Shown here one piece after another: positions 49,208 through 59,093 of a DNA stretch of 64,000 nucleotides. The stretch comes from Seongchinamella sediminis (GTDB lineage: Bacteria; Pseudomonadota; Gammaproteobacteria; Pseudomonadales; Halieaceae): the NCBI RefSeq assembly GCF_003457605.1, contig NZ_QRAN01000009.1:62762-126761 (forward strand), read 5' to 3'. Position 1 is the stretch's first letter, and each line of letters starts with the position of its first letter. The notes under the pieces were generated by a model. The model had not been told where the DNA came from, made no database searches, and was given only the letters and a program-made list of their open reading frames with translations. The position numbers and the translations under genes were made by a program.

Positions 49208-50079
49208 TAAGCTGACGCCGCCTCCAGGGCGGCTTTGACCTCGGCGTGAAATTCAGGGTCCAGGGGCGTGAGCGGCAGGCGGATGCCCTCCTGGATCAGG
49301 CCCTGCTGCTGCAGGGCCCACTTTACCGGTATCGGGTTGGCCTGCAGGAACAGGGCCCGGTTGAGCGGGCTGAGGCGGTCGTTTATCGCGCTGGCCGCCT
49401 CGCGGTCACCGGCCACGGCGCTGGCACACAGCTGCGCCATCTGCCGGGGGGCCACATTGGCGGTCACCGAGATATTACCCTTGCCACCCGCCAGCATCAG
49501 TTCCATGGCGGTGGCGTCGTCTCCCGAGTAAATCGCGATGCGGTCGCCGCAGCGGGCAATGAGATCGCGCCCGCGTTCCAGGTCACCGGTGGCGTCCTTG
49601 ACGCCGATAATGTTGGCAATGGAAGCGAGCTGCTCGACGGTATCGTTGAGCATGTCCACCGCGGTCCTGCCGGGTACGTTGTACAGTACCTGTGGAATAG
49701 CTACGGCCTCGGCCACCGCCTTGAAGTGCTGGTACAGGCCACGCTGGGTGGGGCGATTGTAGTAGGGGGTTACCAGCAGGCAGGCGTCTGCGCCCGCCTC
49801 GGCCGCGGCCCGGGTCAGCTCGATGGCCTCCCAGGTGGCGTTGGCGCCGGTACCGGCGAGAACCGGCAACCTGCCGGCGACATACTCCACGGTATGCCTG
49901 ATCACCTGGCAGTGCTCGGGCACGCTCAGGGTGGCGCTTTCACCCGTGGTACCCACCGCACCGATGGCTGCGGTACCCGCTTCGATATGCAGGTCCAACA
50001 GGCGCTCAAGCGCTTCCCAGTCGATGCTGCCGTCGGCGTGCATTGGCGTAACCAGGGCGACGATACTGCCGGTAATCAT
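49207..50079 (-). CDS. dapA: 4-hydroxy-tetrahydrodipicolinate synthase
   Basis: 290 residues. Condenses pyruvate with aspartate semialdehyde, the first step of the diaminopimelate/lysine branch. Schiff-base lysine is in [11 protein letters not shown], and the GTTGESATL and [13 protein letters not shown] blocks are typical, including the catalytic tyrosines. The start at 50079 follows GGAGAG; an ATG 201 bases upstream would overlap the divergent gene's leader and adds low-similarity residues. With dapD and dapE, three lysine-pathway genes lie in this window. Confidence 0.97.
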   Translation of the reverse strand: MITGSIVALVTPMHADGSIDWEALERLLDLHIEAGTAAIGAVGTTGESATLSVPEHCQVIRHTVEYVAGRLPVLAGTGANATWEAIELTRAAAEAGADACLLVTPYYNRPTQRGLYQHFKAVAEAVAIPQVLYNVPGRTAVDMLNDTVEQLASIANIIGVKDATGDLERGRDLIARCGDRIAIYSGDDATAMELMLAGGKGNISVTANVAPRQMAQLCASAVAGDREAASAINDRLSPLNRALFLQANPIPVKWALQQQGLIQEGIRLPLTPLDPEFHAEVKAALEAASA

Positions 50080-50234
50080 TCGAACTCTCCGAAAATGCTG
50101 GCGGGGGCCACCTGCTGCGGTCCGCCCGTGGGGAAGAGGGCCATTATCCATGTAGACGCGGCAATGACAACCAGCTTGGGGCAAATTGCCAGCCGCTGTT
50201 ATGCTTTGCAAATACACCCTGTGGAGGAAGCGAC

Positions 50235-50741
50235 ATGACCCCTTTACACCGCCTGCTGCTGGTCCTGCTGACCCTGGCATTGAGCGCCGGCCAACCGGCC
50301 CGGGCCCAGGATGAACTGACTGTCAGCGAACTGTCGGCACTGGACCGGCACTACATGCAGAGCCAGCGCCAGCAATTGAACGAGCTTGCCGCACGACACT
50401 ACGGTCGCCAGTTCACCGGTGACCGGGAGCGGGACCTGGCCCTGATGCAGCGCCTGCTCGACGAGGGGGTCGTGCGCGGCAACCAGACCGGGCTGCTGCA
50501 GGGCATGGGCATTGTCCTCGGTGACCTGCTGGCGGCAGACCTGGACCTGGACTGGGTCGTCTACGAGGACAGGGCGGGCCGCAGCCGGGCCCTGCGCTAC
50601 CGGGAGACGGACAGCTACCTGTTTCCGGTGACCATGATTTCCCGGCGCCGGGAGGTGGGCAATACCACACCGGTGAGCGAAATCTACCGGAAAGCCGAGG
50701 CGTCCATCCGCAGCTCCATACCGCCACTGCCCTTCCAGTAG
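50235..50741 (+). CDS. Exported DUF3806-type protein
   Basis: 168 residues. Signal peptide (about 1-25, cleaved near ARAQD) followed by a helical region and a small alpha/beta domain with [23 protein letters not shown] and [16 protein letters not shown], the pattern of DUF3806. No known catalytic residue is visible. GGAGG lies upstream. It is divergent from dapA, with 155 bases between, and 68 bases before the MCE transporter operon, on the same strand. Possibly a periplasmic partner, but this is only proximity. Confidence 0.75.
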   Translation: MTPLHRLLLVLLTLALSAGQPARAQDELTVSELSALDRHYMQSQRQQLNELAARHYGRQFTGDRERDLALMQRLLDEGVVRGNQTGLLQGMGIVLGDLLAADLDLDWVVYEDRAGRSRALRYRETDSYLFPVTMISRRREVGNTTPVSEIYRKAEASIRSSIPPLPFQ

Positions 50742-50809
50742 CGGGCGGCATGGCTTTCACCAGCGGAAATTATTAGACTGACAGCTTTGCTGCCAGGCAT
50801 TGCCAACGC

Positions 50810-51940
50810 ATGAGTCAACTGCCACCCGGATTCGACCTGCTGACCGATGATCGGGACAGCGCCGTGCTGCAGCTGACCGGTGACTGGGTCCAGGGCCAGA
50901 CTCACCGCGACTTCCAGGTGCTGAAAGACGAGCTGGTCTGCCTCACCGCCGCGGAGCTGGTGGTGGACGGCTCCCGGCTGGGCCGCTGGGACTCCATCCT
51001 CATGGCTTTCCTGCTCCAGTCCTACAACCAGTGCCTCGCGGACAACATCCGCTTCACCACCCGCGACCTGCCCGAGGGCGTGGAGCAGTTGCTGACCGTG
51101 GCCACCACCGTGCCCACCCACGAGCCACCGCGGGGCAGCGGCCAGCCATGGTACCAGGCACTCCATCCCGGGCGCCTGGCAGAGGAACTGCTGGACACGG
51201 GCAGGGAGTCACTGGCTTTCCTGGGCGAGCTGAGTATCGCCCTGTGGCGTCTGGCCCTGGGACGCGCCAACACCCGCTTCAGCGACTTCAGGCAATTCTG
51301 TTACCAGGCCGGCCCCAACGCTTTTGGCATCATCAGCCTGACCAGCGTGCTGGTGGGTATGATCCTGGCTTACCTGGGGGCCGTACAGCTGCGCCAGCTG
51401 GGGGCCGAGATCTATGTCGCCGACCTGGTGGTGATCGGCATGCTGCGGGAGATGGGGGTGCTGATGGCGGCCATCGTCATGGCGGGCCGAACCGGAGCTG
51501 CCTATGCCGCCCAGCTGGGCACCATGCAGGGCAACGAGGAAATTGACGCCATCAGCACCATGGGCATCTCGCCCATGGAATTCCTGGTGGTGCCCAGGCT
51601 GCTGGCGCTGGTGGTGATGATGCCGCTGCTCACCCTGTACGCCAACCTGCTGGGCGTCATCGGCGGTGGTATCGTCGCCGGCGGAATGGGCATTACCCCG
51701 CTGATGTACATAGCCGAGGGGGAATCGGCACTGAGCCTGCAGCACCTGGGGGTGGGACTGGTCAAGAGCGTGGTGTTCGGCCTGCTGATCGCCGTGGCGG
51801 GCTGTCGCTCCGGCATTAACAGCGGCCGCAGCAGCGCCGCCGTGGGCCAGGCCGCCACCGAAGCGGTGGTCACCGCCATTGTTTACCTGATCGTCGCCGA
51901 CGCGGCCATCAACATCATCTGCCAGCAGCTGGATATCTGA
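50810..51940 (+). CDS. MlaE-family lipid transporter permease with N-terminal STAS domain
   Basis: 376 residues. Residues about 10-110 look like an anti-sigma-factor-antagonist (STAS) domain, normally a separate protein (MlaB); residues about 125-376 are the MlaE permease with five or six membrane helices and the signature MAGRTGAAYAAQLGTM. This fused layout matches the Pseudomonas PA3211 locus, a paralogue of Mla. Four overlapping genes follow (MlaE, ATPase, MCE protein, lipoprotein). The likely role is lipid movement between membranes; direction is unknown. Confidence 0.88.
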   Translation: MSQLPPGFDLLTDDRDSAVLQLTGDWVQGQTHRDFQVLKDELVCLTAAELVVDGSRLGRWDSILMAFLLQSYNQCLADNIRFTTRDLPEGVEQLLTVATTVPTHEPPRGSGQPWYQALHPGRLAEELLDTGRESLAFLGELSIALWRLALGRANTRFSDFRQFCYQAGPNAFGIISLTSVLVGMILAYLGAVQLRQLGAEIYVADLVVIGMLREMGVLMAAIVMAGRTGAAYAAQLGTMQGNEEIDAISTMGISPMEFLVVPRLLALVVMMPLLTLYANLLGVIGGGIVAGGMGITPLMYIAEGESALSLQHLGVGLVKSVVFGLLIAVAGCRSGINSGRSSAAVGQAATEAVVTAIVYLIVADAAINIICQQLDI

Positions 51941-52710
51941 TGAGCGAGCCCCATATCCAGGTGCGCAACCTGACCATGGCCTACGGACCACTGGTCATCC
52001 AGCGCGACCTGGATTTCGACATCAATCGCGGTGACATCTTTGTCATCATGGGCGGCAGCGGCTGCGGCAAGAGCACCCTGCTCAAGCACATGCTGGGCCT
52101 GCTGCAGCCCAGCAGCGGCGACATCCTGTACAACAACGAGAGTTTTTTCCAGGCTGGCAGCAAGCGCCAGGACGAAATGCGCCAGCGCTGGGGCATCACC
52201 TACCAGAGTGGCGGCCTGTTCAGCGCCATGACCCTGGCGGAGAACGTCAACCTGCCGCTGCAGCTCTACACCAGCTACTCCGCCGCCGACCGGGCCGATA
52301 TCATCGCCTACAAACTCGCGCTGGTGGGCCTGGCGGGCTACCAGGACTACTATCCGTCGGAACTGAGCGGCGGTATGCGCAAGCGGGCAGCCCTGGCCCG
52401 GGCCATTGCCCTGGAGCCCGAGATACTGTTTTTCGATGAGCCCTCCGCCGGCCTCGATCCGATCAGTTCGCAGCTGCTGGATGAGTTGATAGATCAACTG
52501 CAGGATTCCACCGGCGCCACCGTGGTCATGGTGACGCACGAACTGCCCAGTATTTTCGGCATTGCCACCAACTCGGTGTACCTGGATGCCAGCAGTAAAA
52601 CCATGATCGCCTACGGCGACCCAAAACACCTCAGGGATCACAGCGACCAGCCCGTTGTGAGACAATTCCTGGCGCGCGAGTCGGGCTTGCCACGGAAGGA
52701 GCGAGTATGA
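51940..52710 (+). CDS. MlaF-like ABC transporter ATPase
   Basis: 256 residues. ABC ATPase with Walker A GGSGCGKST, signature LSGGMRKRA, Walker B ILFFDEPSAGLD and the H-loop VTHEL. The GMRKRAALARAIALEP stretch is typical of MlaF-type ATPases. The ATG overlaps the preceding stop by one base (TGATG) and the next start by four. It pairs with the STAS-MlaE permease. Full length. Confidence 0.92.
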   Translation: MSEPHIQVRNLTMAYGPLVIQRDLDFDINRGDIFVIMGGSGCGKSTLLKHMLGLLQPSSGDILYNNESFFQAGSKRQDEMRQRWGITYQSGGLFSAMTLAENVNLPLQLYTSYSAADRADIIAYKLALVGLAGYQDYYPSELSGGMRKRAALARAIALEPEILFFDEPSAGLDPISSQLLDELIDQLQDSTGATVVMVTHELPSIFGIATNSVYLDASSKTMIAYGDPKHLRDHSDQPVVRQFLARESGLPRKERV

Positions 52711-53672
52711 GTGAGAAAACCCACACAGTTGCCATCGGCGCCTTCGTTTTCGGCGGCCTGCTGATCGCGGTCGGCGCCATCATCTTCGCCCTGGGCACCG
52801 GCTTTGGCAAGGAACGCTCTACCGTGGTGATGGTCTTCGAGGGTTCGGTCAAGGGCCTGACGCTGGGCGCCCCAGTGGCCCTGCGGGGGGTGCAAATAGG
52901 TCAGGTCACCGGCATTGAGCTCATCCTCGACTCCGACACGGCGGAACTGATCATGCTGGTGGAAGCCGAAGTGCGTGGTGAAAACGTGCGCCGCACCGGC
53001 ACCAATACCGAGAGCCTGACCGAGGAGTTGATCGCCCGCGGTATGCGCGCCCAGCTCAATACCCAGAGCATTCTCACCGGCCTGCTCTACGTGCAGCTGG
53101 ACTTTCACCCGGACAGCGAGCTGATTCTTGCCACCATCGATTCACCGCACCTGCAGATCCCGACCATTCCCACCGAACTGGAGCGGCTCACCCGCAAACT
53201 GGAATCCATCGACCTGGCGGCGGTGGCCAGCGACCTGGAAGAGATCGCCGAGGGCGTTAACACCTTCGTCTCCAACCAGGCCTTCCAGCAACTGCCCGCG
53301 CAGCTGCAGGGCACCCTGGCCTCGGTCAGCGGCCTCAGCGAGCAATTACAGGGCCAGCTGGCCAGCACCGGGCCCAAACTCGACGCGGTCCTCGACGGAG
53401 CAGCCATGACCGTGACTACCGCCAACGCGGAATTGCCAAGGCTGGCGGAAATGGTGGCGGCAAACCTGCAAGTGCTGGACGAGGCCATAGCCGCCTTCGA
53501 GGAGAGCATGCGCAGCATCGATGAACTGGTGGACTACGATTCAGCCACCGTGCACCAGCTCAACCGCGCCCTGCGCGATGTGTCGCAAGCCGGCCGGGCG
53601 CTGCAACAGCTGGGCCGGGCCCTTGAAGAACAACCAGAGTCGCTGATTCGCGGCAGGAGCAATGACCAGTGA
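52707..53672 (+). CDS. MlaD-family MCE-domain protein
   Basis: 321 residues. One N-terminal membrane helix (about 5-30), an MCE domain (about 40-120, with GSVKGLTLGAPVALRGVQIG) and a long helical C-terminal part (about 150-310) that is probably a coiled coil. It is longer than E. coli MlaD (183), more like the PA3213 type, so the hexamer may form a longer channel. It overlaps the ATPase gene by four bases and the next by four (GTGA). Confidence 0.88.
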   Translation: MSEKTHTVAIGAFVFGGLLIAVGAIIFALGTGFGKERSTVVMVFEGSVKGLTLGAPVALRGVQIGQVTGIELILDSDTAELIMLVEAEVRGENVRRTGTNTESLTEELIARGMRAQLNTQSILTGLLYVQLDFHPDSELILATIDSPHLQIPTIPTELERLTRKLESIDLAAVASDLEEIAEGVNTFVSNQAFQQLPAQLQGTLASVSGLSEQLQGQLASTGPKLDAVLDGAAMTVTTANAELPRLAEMVAANLQVLDEAIAAFEESMRSIDELVDYDSATVHQLNRALRDVSQAGRALQQLGRALEEQPESLIRGRSNDQ

Positions 53673-54268
53673 GCAAAAGCAATCCGACCAAGCTGTGGCT
53701 CGCTCTGGCCCTGTTACTGGCCGTCACCGCCTGCGGTACCACGCCCCCCGCCAGCCACTACCGCCTCAGCGCCCAGGAGTCGCTACCCGCCAGCGCTGCC
53801 GGACCCGCCCTGGGCGTGGGCCCGGTGAGCATTCCCCAGTACCTGGACCGGGACGGTATGGTGCGCAGCGATGGCGCCAACAGACTGCAGATTGCCAGCA
53901 GCGAACGCTGGGCGGAGCCGCTTGACCAGGGTATTACCCGGGTCCTCAGCCTGAACCTGGCGGGCCTGCTGCAAACCCAGAATATCCAGCCCTTTCCCTG
54001 GCACCCCGAGCGCCACCCGGACTTCGGGGTCAAGGTTCGAGTGCTGGCATTGGATGCCGATGCCACCCGGGCGACCCTGGTGGCCGAGTGGCTGTTGTAC
54101 CGGATCGACGATGACCAGGCCCTGGCGCGCCGCATGGCGGATTACACCCAGCCACTGTCCGGCGCGGAGGCCAAGGCCGGGGAAATTGCCGCTGCCTACA
54201 GCAAACTGCTGTACCAGCTGAGCCAGGACATCGCCAGCGCGCTCGCGCCGCCGGCCGCGGCGGATTAA
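53669..54268 (+). CDS. PqiC-like auxiliary lipoprotein of the MCE transporter
   Basis: 199 residues from a GTG start overlapping the MCE gene stop. Lipobox VTAC (Cys22), then the ABC-type transport auxiliary domain (about 30-185) as in PqiC and PA3214, probably anchoring the MCE channel to the outer membrane. The segment VGPVSIPQYLDRDGMV is typical. It ends convergently with the SDR gene, sharing the palindrome TTAA for both stop codons. Confidence 0.88.
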   Translation: MSKSNPTKLWLALALLLAVTACGTTPPASHYRLSAQESLPASAAGPALGVGPVSIPQYLDRDGMVRSDGANRLQIASSERWAEPLDQGITRVLSLNLAGLLQTQNIQPFPWHPERHPDFGVKVRVLALDADATRATLVAEWLLYRIDDDQALARRMADYTQPLSGAEAKAGEIAAAYSKLLYQLSQDIASALAPPAAAD

Positions 54269-55029
54269 AACTCGTCGCTGCGCAGCATGGCGTCGGAACC
54301 GCCGTCGACAAAAAACACCGAGCCGCAGACAAAGTCGGACTCCTCACTGAGCAGGAAGCGCATCACATTGGCGATCTGCGCCGGCTGGGCGGTACCGCCC
54401 CAGGGCACCATCTTGCCGAACTCCTGAATGGCCGGGCCCAGTTCGTCGTCCGCCATGACCTGATCCGACAGCGGCGTCTGGGTAATGCCGGGCGCCACCG
54501 CGTTCATCCGTACTCCCGCCCGGGCATAGGGCACCACATTGCGACGCATCCAGGCGGTTATCGCCCGTTTGGAGCCGCCGTAGGCGGTCTGGCCATCGCG
54601 GGTTTCCACATGGGCGCAGGCGGCCGCCTCGTCACCGGCCAGGCAGGCCTCGACAAACGGATCCTCCCGGGAAATCATCGGGGCCGAGTTGGAGGCCACG
54701 ATCAGCACAGTGCCGCGCCGCATCGCCACCAGGTCTTTCACCCCCTCCACCGTGGCCACCACCGCGAAGTAGTTCACCTGGGCGATGAGCGACAGGGGCC
54801 GGGCCACCGGCGGCAGGCCGGCGCAGGCGATAAAACCCTCCAGGCCCTCCGGGGCGCGCTCGCGAATACCGGCAATGGCCGCCTCCCTGCCCTCAGCAGT
54901 AGACAGGTCGGCGATCACGTCGCCTTCCTTGATGTCCACGGATATCACCTCGTGCCCCGCCGCGAGCAACTGCTCCTTTAGGGCCGCGCCGATACCCGTT
55001 GCCCCGCCCGTCATGGCATATAAACCCAT
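54265..55029 (-). CDS. SDR-family dehydrogenase, 3-alpha-hydroxysteroid-dehydrogenase-like
   Basis: 254 residues. SDR fold with TGGATGIGAAL, DLSTAEGR, the catalytic serine S113 or S115 in VASNSAP, and Y150/K154 in YGGSK. From memory the overall pattern, including the insertion between Ser and Tyr, the IADLSTAEGR block and the C-terminal GGSDAMLR, resembles the Comamonas 3-alpha-hydroxysteroid dehydrogenase. The start at 55029 follows GGGAG; the frame extends 13 codons further without homology. Divergent from a TonB receptor. Steroid specificity is inference. Confidence 0.82.
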   Translation of the reverse strand: MGLYAMTGGATGIGAALKEQLLAAGHEVISVDIKEGDVIADLSTAEGREAAIAGIRERAPEGLEGFIACAGLPPVARPLSLIAQVNYFAVVATVEGVKDLVAMRRGTVLIVASNSAPMISREDPFVEACLAGDEAAACAHVETRDGQTAYGGSKRAITAWMRRNVVPYARAGVRMNAVAPGITQTPLSDQVMADDELGPAIQEFGKMVPWGGTAQPAQIANVMRFLLSEESDFVCGSVFFVDGGSDAMLRSDEF

Positions 55030-55357
55030 GGTAAAACTCCCGCCTGAAGAATGAGCGGACATTCTCACCCATGAATACCCGCCTGCCCATGGCCTGGGGA
55101 CAGGCTTTTCAGGCTGGTTTAAGATTTCGGCTGGAAAATAGCGGATTGGCAGAAAAACTAATAAATAGTAGCGTTGCAGAATGCGACTGCCAGACTTCTG
55201 GATTAAACTGCCCCCGGGTACTACATAATAACCGACCAGTTGGAATAATAATGCACCGACCGGAGCTGCCGCGGGGATCGTGGCTTACTGGCCAAGGACC
55301 TGCAGGCCGCCAATCCGGAACCGGCGTAACACACTAACAATTGCGAGACCTGAAACA
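55030..55357. other. Divergent control region between SDR and TonB receptor
   Basis: 328 bases with promoters for both directions. A TTGGCA at 55146 and A/T-rich stretches are possible elements, but no well-spaced consensus was found. The heptamer ACCGACC occurs twice (about 55232 and 55256), 24 bases apart, which may be an operator. No open frame of interest. Confidence 0.5.
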
Positions 55358-57811
55358 ATGACAAGCACTCCCCATTTCCGCCGGGTAACTCCCGCGTGGA
55401 CCTCGCCGCTTTCCCGGGCAGTGAAATCTGCCCTGTTGATCGTGGGCGCTTCCGCTGTCGCCACCCCTGCGCTGGCCCAGGACGAGCCCCGGCAGAGTCG
55501 TTACAACCTGCAGCTGGAGGAGGTTCTCGTCACCGCCCAGAAGCGGGAAGAGGACTTCATGTCCGTGCCCGGCGCCGTCAACGCTTTTACTTCACAGGAC
55601 ATGGTCAACACCGGCGCCGCTACCATCCAGGATATCGACGCGTTTATGCCGGGTGTGGAGATCGGCGATGCGGTGGGCGGCTCCACCCAGCTGGGCATCA
55701 CCGTGCGCGGAGTCAGCAGCCCCAATATCAGCTCCGGCCAGGATCCCTCGGTGGCGACTTTTTACGACGGCTCCTACATGCCCCGGGCAGTAACCTCCAT
55801 CCCCTTCACCGACATCGCCCGCACCGAGGTGCTGAAGGGCCCCCAGGGCACCCTGTTCGGCCGCAATGCCACCGCGGGGGTGATCAATATTGTGCCCAAC
55901 AAACCGCACGCGGATTTTGAGGGTTTCGCCAAGGCCCGCCTGGGCACCAACGACCTGGTTCGCGTGGAAGGCATGGTCAACGCCCCACTGACTGACGACC
56001 TGTTCCTGCGCGCCAACGTGTTCAGCAACCAGCGCAGTGGCAACACCGGGTCCGCTACCAATGGCGGCGACTACCGCGACGAGGGTTACTGGGCGGCCCG
56101 CGGCGTACTGCTGTGGGAAGTCGGCGAAGACACCGAGATCCAGCTGGCGGCGGACTACGAGGACCGTGACGAAATGCCCCGGGCCACTATCGGGGTCAGC
56201 AAGTACGCCTACCAGGGCAGCGACAAGCCCTTCCGCAGCAAGGACCAGCACGATGTAGTTGGCGACGGCAGCAGTTATGACAACAGGCGTAACAACGAGG
56301 AAGAGACCCGCGAGATGTACGGCGTCTCGCTGAAAGTGGAGCACAATTTCAGCGACCAGTGGTCCATGTTCGGCCTCGTCAGCTACCGCGACTGGGAAAC
56401 CACCAACCTGGAGGAGGAAGACGGCACCCCGGATCCTCGCCGCTACCTCGATACCAACAATATCGAGGACTCTGACATCTTCTACTCGGAAGTCCGTTTC
56501 AATTACGTGGATAAAAAAATCAACCTGATCACTGGCGCCAACTACAGTGAAGAGGACGTATTCCAGCGCACCGATATCGGCCTGCTGGCAGATTCATACA
56601 TGCAGTTCCTGACCATCCTGGGTGGCTTCGGCGGGCCCGACGTCATTATCTGGGATCTGCTGGAAGGTGCTCCGGAGGAGGTCTACCTCGCCCTGTCGGC
56701 GGGTGAAGGCATCGCCGTACTGCCGCCCTCCCTCTCCGGCACCTATATGCTGGAAACCATGGATAACACCGGCGACTTTGTTAACTGGGGTGTATTTGTT
56801 GACGGCAGCTACCAGTTGACCGACAGCATCCGCGTGGCGGCGGGCCTGCGCTACAGCTACGACGAGAAAGAGTACTCCTGGCAAACCTATGAATCAGCGC
56901 TGAACTGGCCCTTCGCGCCCGAGCGGGTGAACTACAACCCCGCGGAAACCGGGGCCCCGGAAGAGGACTGGTTCGACAGGTTTGTCGCCGATGACGACTG
57001 GAGCAAAACCACGGGACGACTGGTGGTCGACTGGCAGTTCACCGATTACGCAATGACCTACGCGTCGGTCGCCACCGGTTACAAGTCCGGCGGCTTCGAT
57101 GGCCAGAGCTTCAAGTCCTTCACCACCGGCGCCTTTGATCCCGAGGAAATGACCAGTTACGAAATCGGTATCAAGGGCGACTTTTTCGCTAACAGCCTGC
57201 GCACCGAGCTGGCCCTGTTCCACCACGAACTGGATGGCCGCCAGCGCTCCACGGATATCAAGGAAGGTCCCGACGACCCTACCGCCGCGCCCGGCGTGAT
57301 CTCCAGTGACGAGGAAACAGACGGCATCGAGCTGATCGTGACCTGGAATATCAGCGACAGCCTGCGTGTCGCCGGCCTGACCACCTACCGTGAAACCGAG
57401 AGCATTTCCGAGGAGTACTACAACGCGGCAGGGGAACTCTCCGGCGGCGACAAGACCCAGTCGGAGAGCAACACCGAGTATACCCTGAAGCTCGACTGGA
57501 CACCGGAGATCGCCTACGGATACCTGTTACTGCACATGAACTACCAGTTCCTCGAGGACCCGGGTCCCGACGAGAACACCGCCGTCTTCGCCACCGGCCC
57601 CTGGTACTTCCAGGACAGGAAGTACCTGAACGCGCGGCTGGCCTGGTCCAATGCGGACGACAGCATAGAAGTCGCGCTGTGGGGTAACAACCTGCTGGAT
57701 GAAGAGTATGCGAGCAACCCGGGCGGTCTCGCGGCGGACACCCTCGGCGCTTACCACACCACCCCGGAGGACACCCTCACCTGGGGCCTGGACCTGCGCT
57801 ACTCGTTCTAG
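55358..57811 (+). CDS. TonB-dependent outer-membrane receptor
   Basis: 817 residues. Signal peptide (about 1-37, ending PALAQ), a TonB-box-like EEVLVTAQKRE, plug domain (about 55-165, with GITVRGVSSPN and RTEVLKGPQGTLFGRNATAG) and a 22-strand barrel to the C-terminal Phe. The RGPQG/LFGRNA pattern is that of the large family found in sterol-, bile-acid- and xenobiotic-using marine bacteria. The ATG at 55358 is chosen because the upstream frame adds 26 residues with no signal-peptide character. The cargo cannot be named. Its stop overlaps the YedK stop in CTAG. Confidence 0.9.
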   Translation: MTSTPHFRRVTPAWTSPLSRAVKSALLIVGASAVATPALAQDEPRQSRYNLQLEEVLVTAQKREEDFMSVPGAVNAFTSQDMVNTGAATIQDIDAFMPGVEIGDAVGGSTQLGITVRGVSSPNISSGQDPSVATFYDGSYMPRAVTSIPFTDIARTEVLKGPQGTLFGRNATAGVINIVPNKPHADFEGFAKARLGTNDLVRVEGMVNAPLTDDLFLRANVFSNQRSGNTGSATNGGDYRDEGYWAARGVLLWEVGEDTEIQLAADYEDRDEMPRATIGVSKYAYQGSDKPFRSKDQHDVVGDGSSYDNRRNNEEETREMYGVSLKVEHNFSDQWSMFGLVSYRDWETTNLEEEDGTPDPRRYLDTNNIEDSDIFYSEVRFNYVDKKINLITGANYSEEDVFQRTDIGLLADSYMQFLTILGGFGGPDVIIWDLLEGAPEEVYLALSAGEGIAVLPPSLSGTYMLETMDNTGDFVNWGVFVDGSYQLTDSIRVAAGLRYSYDEKEYSWQTYESALNWPFAPERVNYNPAETGAPEEDWFDRFVADDDWSKTTGRLVVDWQFTDYAMTYASVATGYKSGGFDGQSFKSFTTGAFDPEEMTSYEIGIKGDFFANSLRTELALFHHELDGRQRSTDIKEGPDDPTAAPGVISSDEETDGIELIVTWNISDSLRVAGLTTYRETESISEEYYNAAGELSGGDKTQSESNTEYTLKLDWTPEIAYGYLLLHMNYQFLEDPGPDENTAVFATGPWYFQDRKYLNARLAWSNADDSIEVALWGNNLLDEEYASNPGGLAADTLGAYHTTPEDTLTWGLDLRYSF

Positions 57812-58488
57812 TCCGGGTCCAGCACCACGGCTTCGGCGACTGCCCGCAGCAAGTCTTCGGACTTGTTGCGGGCGTTACCGACCTCTCGCGATAAGGGCGA
57901 CAACCGCCACTGCTGCTTTAATTCACTCCTGAACAGGGGATCTTTGGCGGCGATCAACTGGCTGTTATCCAGCCAACGGGCCTGCTCCTGCGCATCCAGC
58001 ACCACCGGCATCCGCTTGTGCCAGGGCTCGAAGGGCGGCGCGGCGGCCGTGGTGACCAGGGTGCAGCTGAGCAGCTCCGAGCCGTCGCCATTCCAGATAT
58101 CCCACAGGGCGGCAGCGGCAAAGGCGCCCTGCGCGTTACTGACCAGCCAGGGCTGCTTGACCCCGCCCTCGCTGCGCCACTCGATAAAACTGCTCATCGG
58201 CACGATGCCCCGCTGGCGCTGGAAAGGCGCCTTGAACGCGCGACTGCTGGCCAGGGTCTCGCTGCGGGCATTGAACATGCTGTACTTCTGGTCCACCGCC
58301 GGTGCCCAGGAGGGGGTCAGCCACCAGCGGGCGGCGTCCAGCTGGTTGCCCGCGGGCAGCGCCCGCACCAGGCCCACCGCCTCGGTGGGGGCGATATTGG
58401 CCCGGGTCGGCAGCTGCAGGTCTATGCCCAGGTCCTGCAGCAGCTGCTGCAGGCCGGGGCTGTCGATCACGTTAAATCGTCCGCACAT
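57808..58488 (-). CDS. SOS response-associated protein YedK/HMCES
   Basis: 226 residues. Protein that crosslinks to abasic sites in single-stranded DNA through its N-terminal cysteine. Cys2 follows the start (MCGRFN), the catalytic glutamate is in FIEWR and the histidine in EPWHKRMPV. The first Met must be removed for Cys2 to react, as in the family. It is divergent from the DUF35 gene (140 bases) and convergent with the TonB receptor. No LexA-like box was searched for systematically. Confidence 0.93.
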   Translation of the reverse strand: MCGRFNVIDSPGLQQLLQDLGIDLQLPTRANIAPTEAVGLVRALPAGNQLDAARWWLTPSWAPAVDQKYSMFNARSETLASSRAFKAPFQRQRGIVPMSSFIEWRSEGGVKQPWLVSNAQGAFAAAALWDIWNGDGSELLSCTLVTTAAAPPFEPWHKRMPVVLDAQEQARWLDNSQLIAAKDPLFRSELKQQWRLSPLSREVGNARNKSEDLLRAVAEAVVLDPD

Positions 58489-58627
58489 CAGCGAACTTTG
58501 CCCAAATACCCGCGCCGCGGCAAGGCAGGTCTGTATTGGTATACCCCGGCGCCCCTTGTCAGCCGCGCCCTTGCCTGCCTCGCCGCCGGCGGTTTACCCT
58601 GAGCCGCGCTTACCCCGGGAGACACCA

Positions 58628-59062
58628 ATGAGCAACAAACCACTGGCCCCGGCCATTGACGGCTGGCACACCATGGAGGTCAAACCGCACCTGATCGGCA
58701 CTCGCTGTACGGCCTGCGGAACCTACTTCTTTCCCAAGAATCTCGACTACTGCCGCAACCCGGCCTGTGACAGCACCGATTTCACTGAAGTTGAGCTGAG
58801 CCGCAGCGGGCACATCTGGAGCTACACCAACGCCTGCTACAAACCCCCGGAGCCCTATGTCGCCGCCGATCCCTTTGAACCCTACGCCATTGCCGCCGTG
58901 CAGCTGGAGAAGGAGCAAATGGTGGTGCTGGGGCAGGTGGTGACGGGCGTGTCCTGCGAGGACCTGAAAGTCGGCATGCCGGTGGAACTGGTGCTGGAAC
59001 AGCTGCACGAGACCGATGACGACATCAAGATGACCTGGAAATGGAAGCCGGCCGCCCAGTAA
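58628..59062 (+). CDS. DUF35 zinc-ribbon OB-fold acyl-CoA-associated protein
   Basis: 144 residues. An N-terminal rubredoxin-like zinc ribbon (cysteines in CTACG and CRNPAC, about residues 27-50) and a C-terminal OB fold (about 60-140). DUF35 proteins bind acyl-CoA and pair with thiolase-fold enzymes such as the Ltp2 retro-aldolase of steroid side-chain breakdown. The ATG at 58628 follows GGAGACACC, matches the family N-terminus and lies at the gene edge; the longer frame reads into the yedK leader. The thiolase gene starts 31 bases downstream. Confidence 0.9.
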   Translation: MSNKPLAPAIDGWHTMEVKPHLIGTRCTACGTYFFPKNLDYCRNPACDSTDFTEVELSRSGHIWSYTNACYKPPEPYVAADPFEPYAIAAVQLEKEQMVVLGQVVTGVSCEDLKVGMPVELVLEQLHETDDDIKMTWKWKPAAQ

Positions 59063-59093
59063 GGGCCACGGCACACGCGGAGCAGCACAGACA

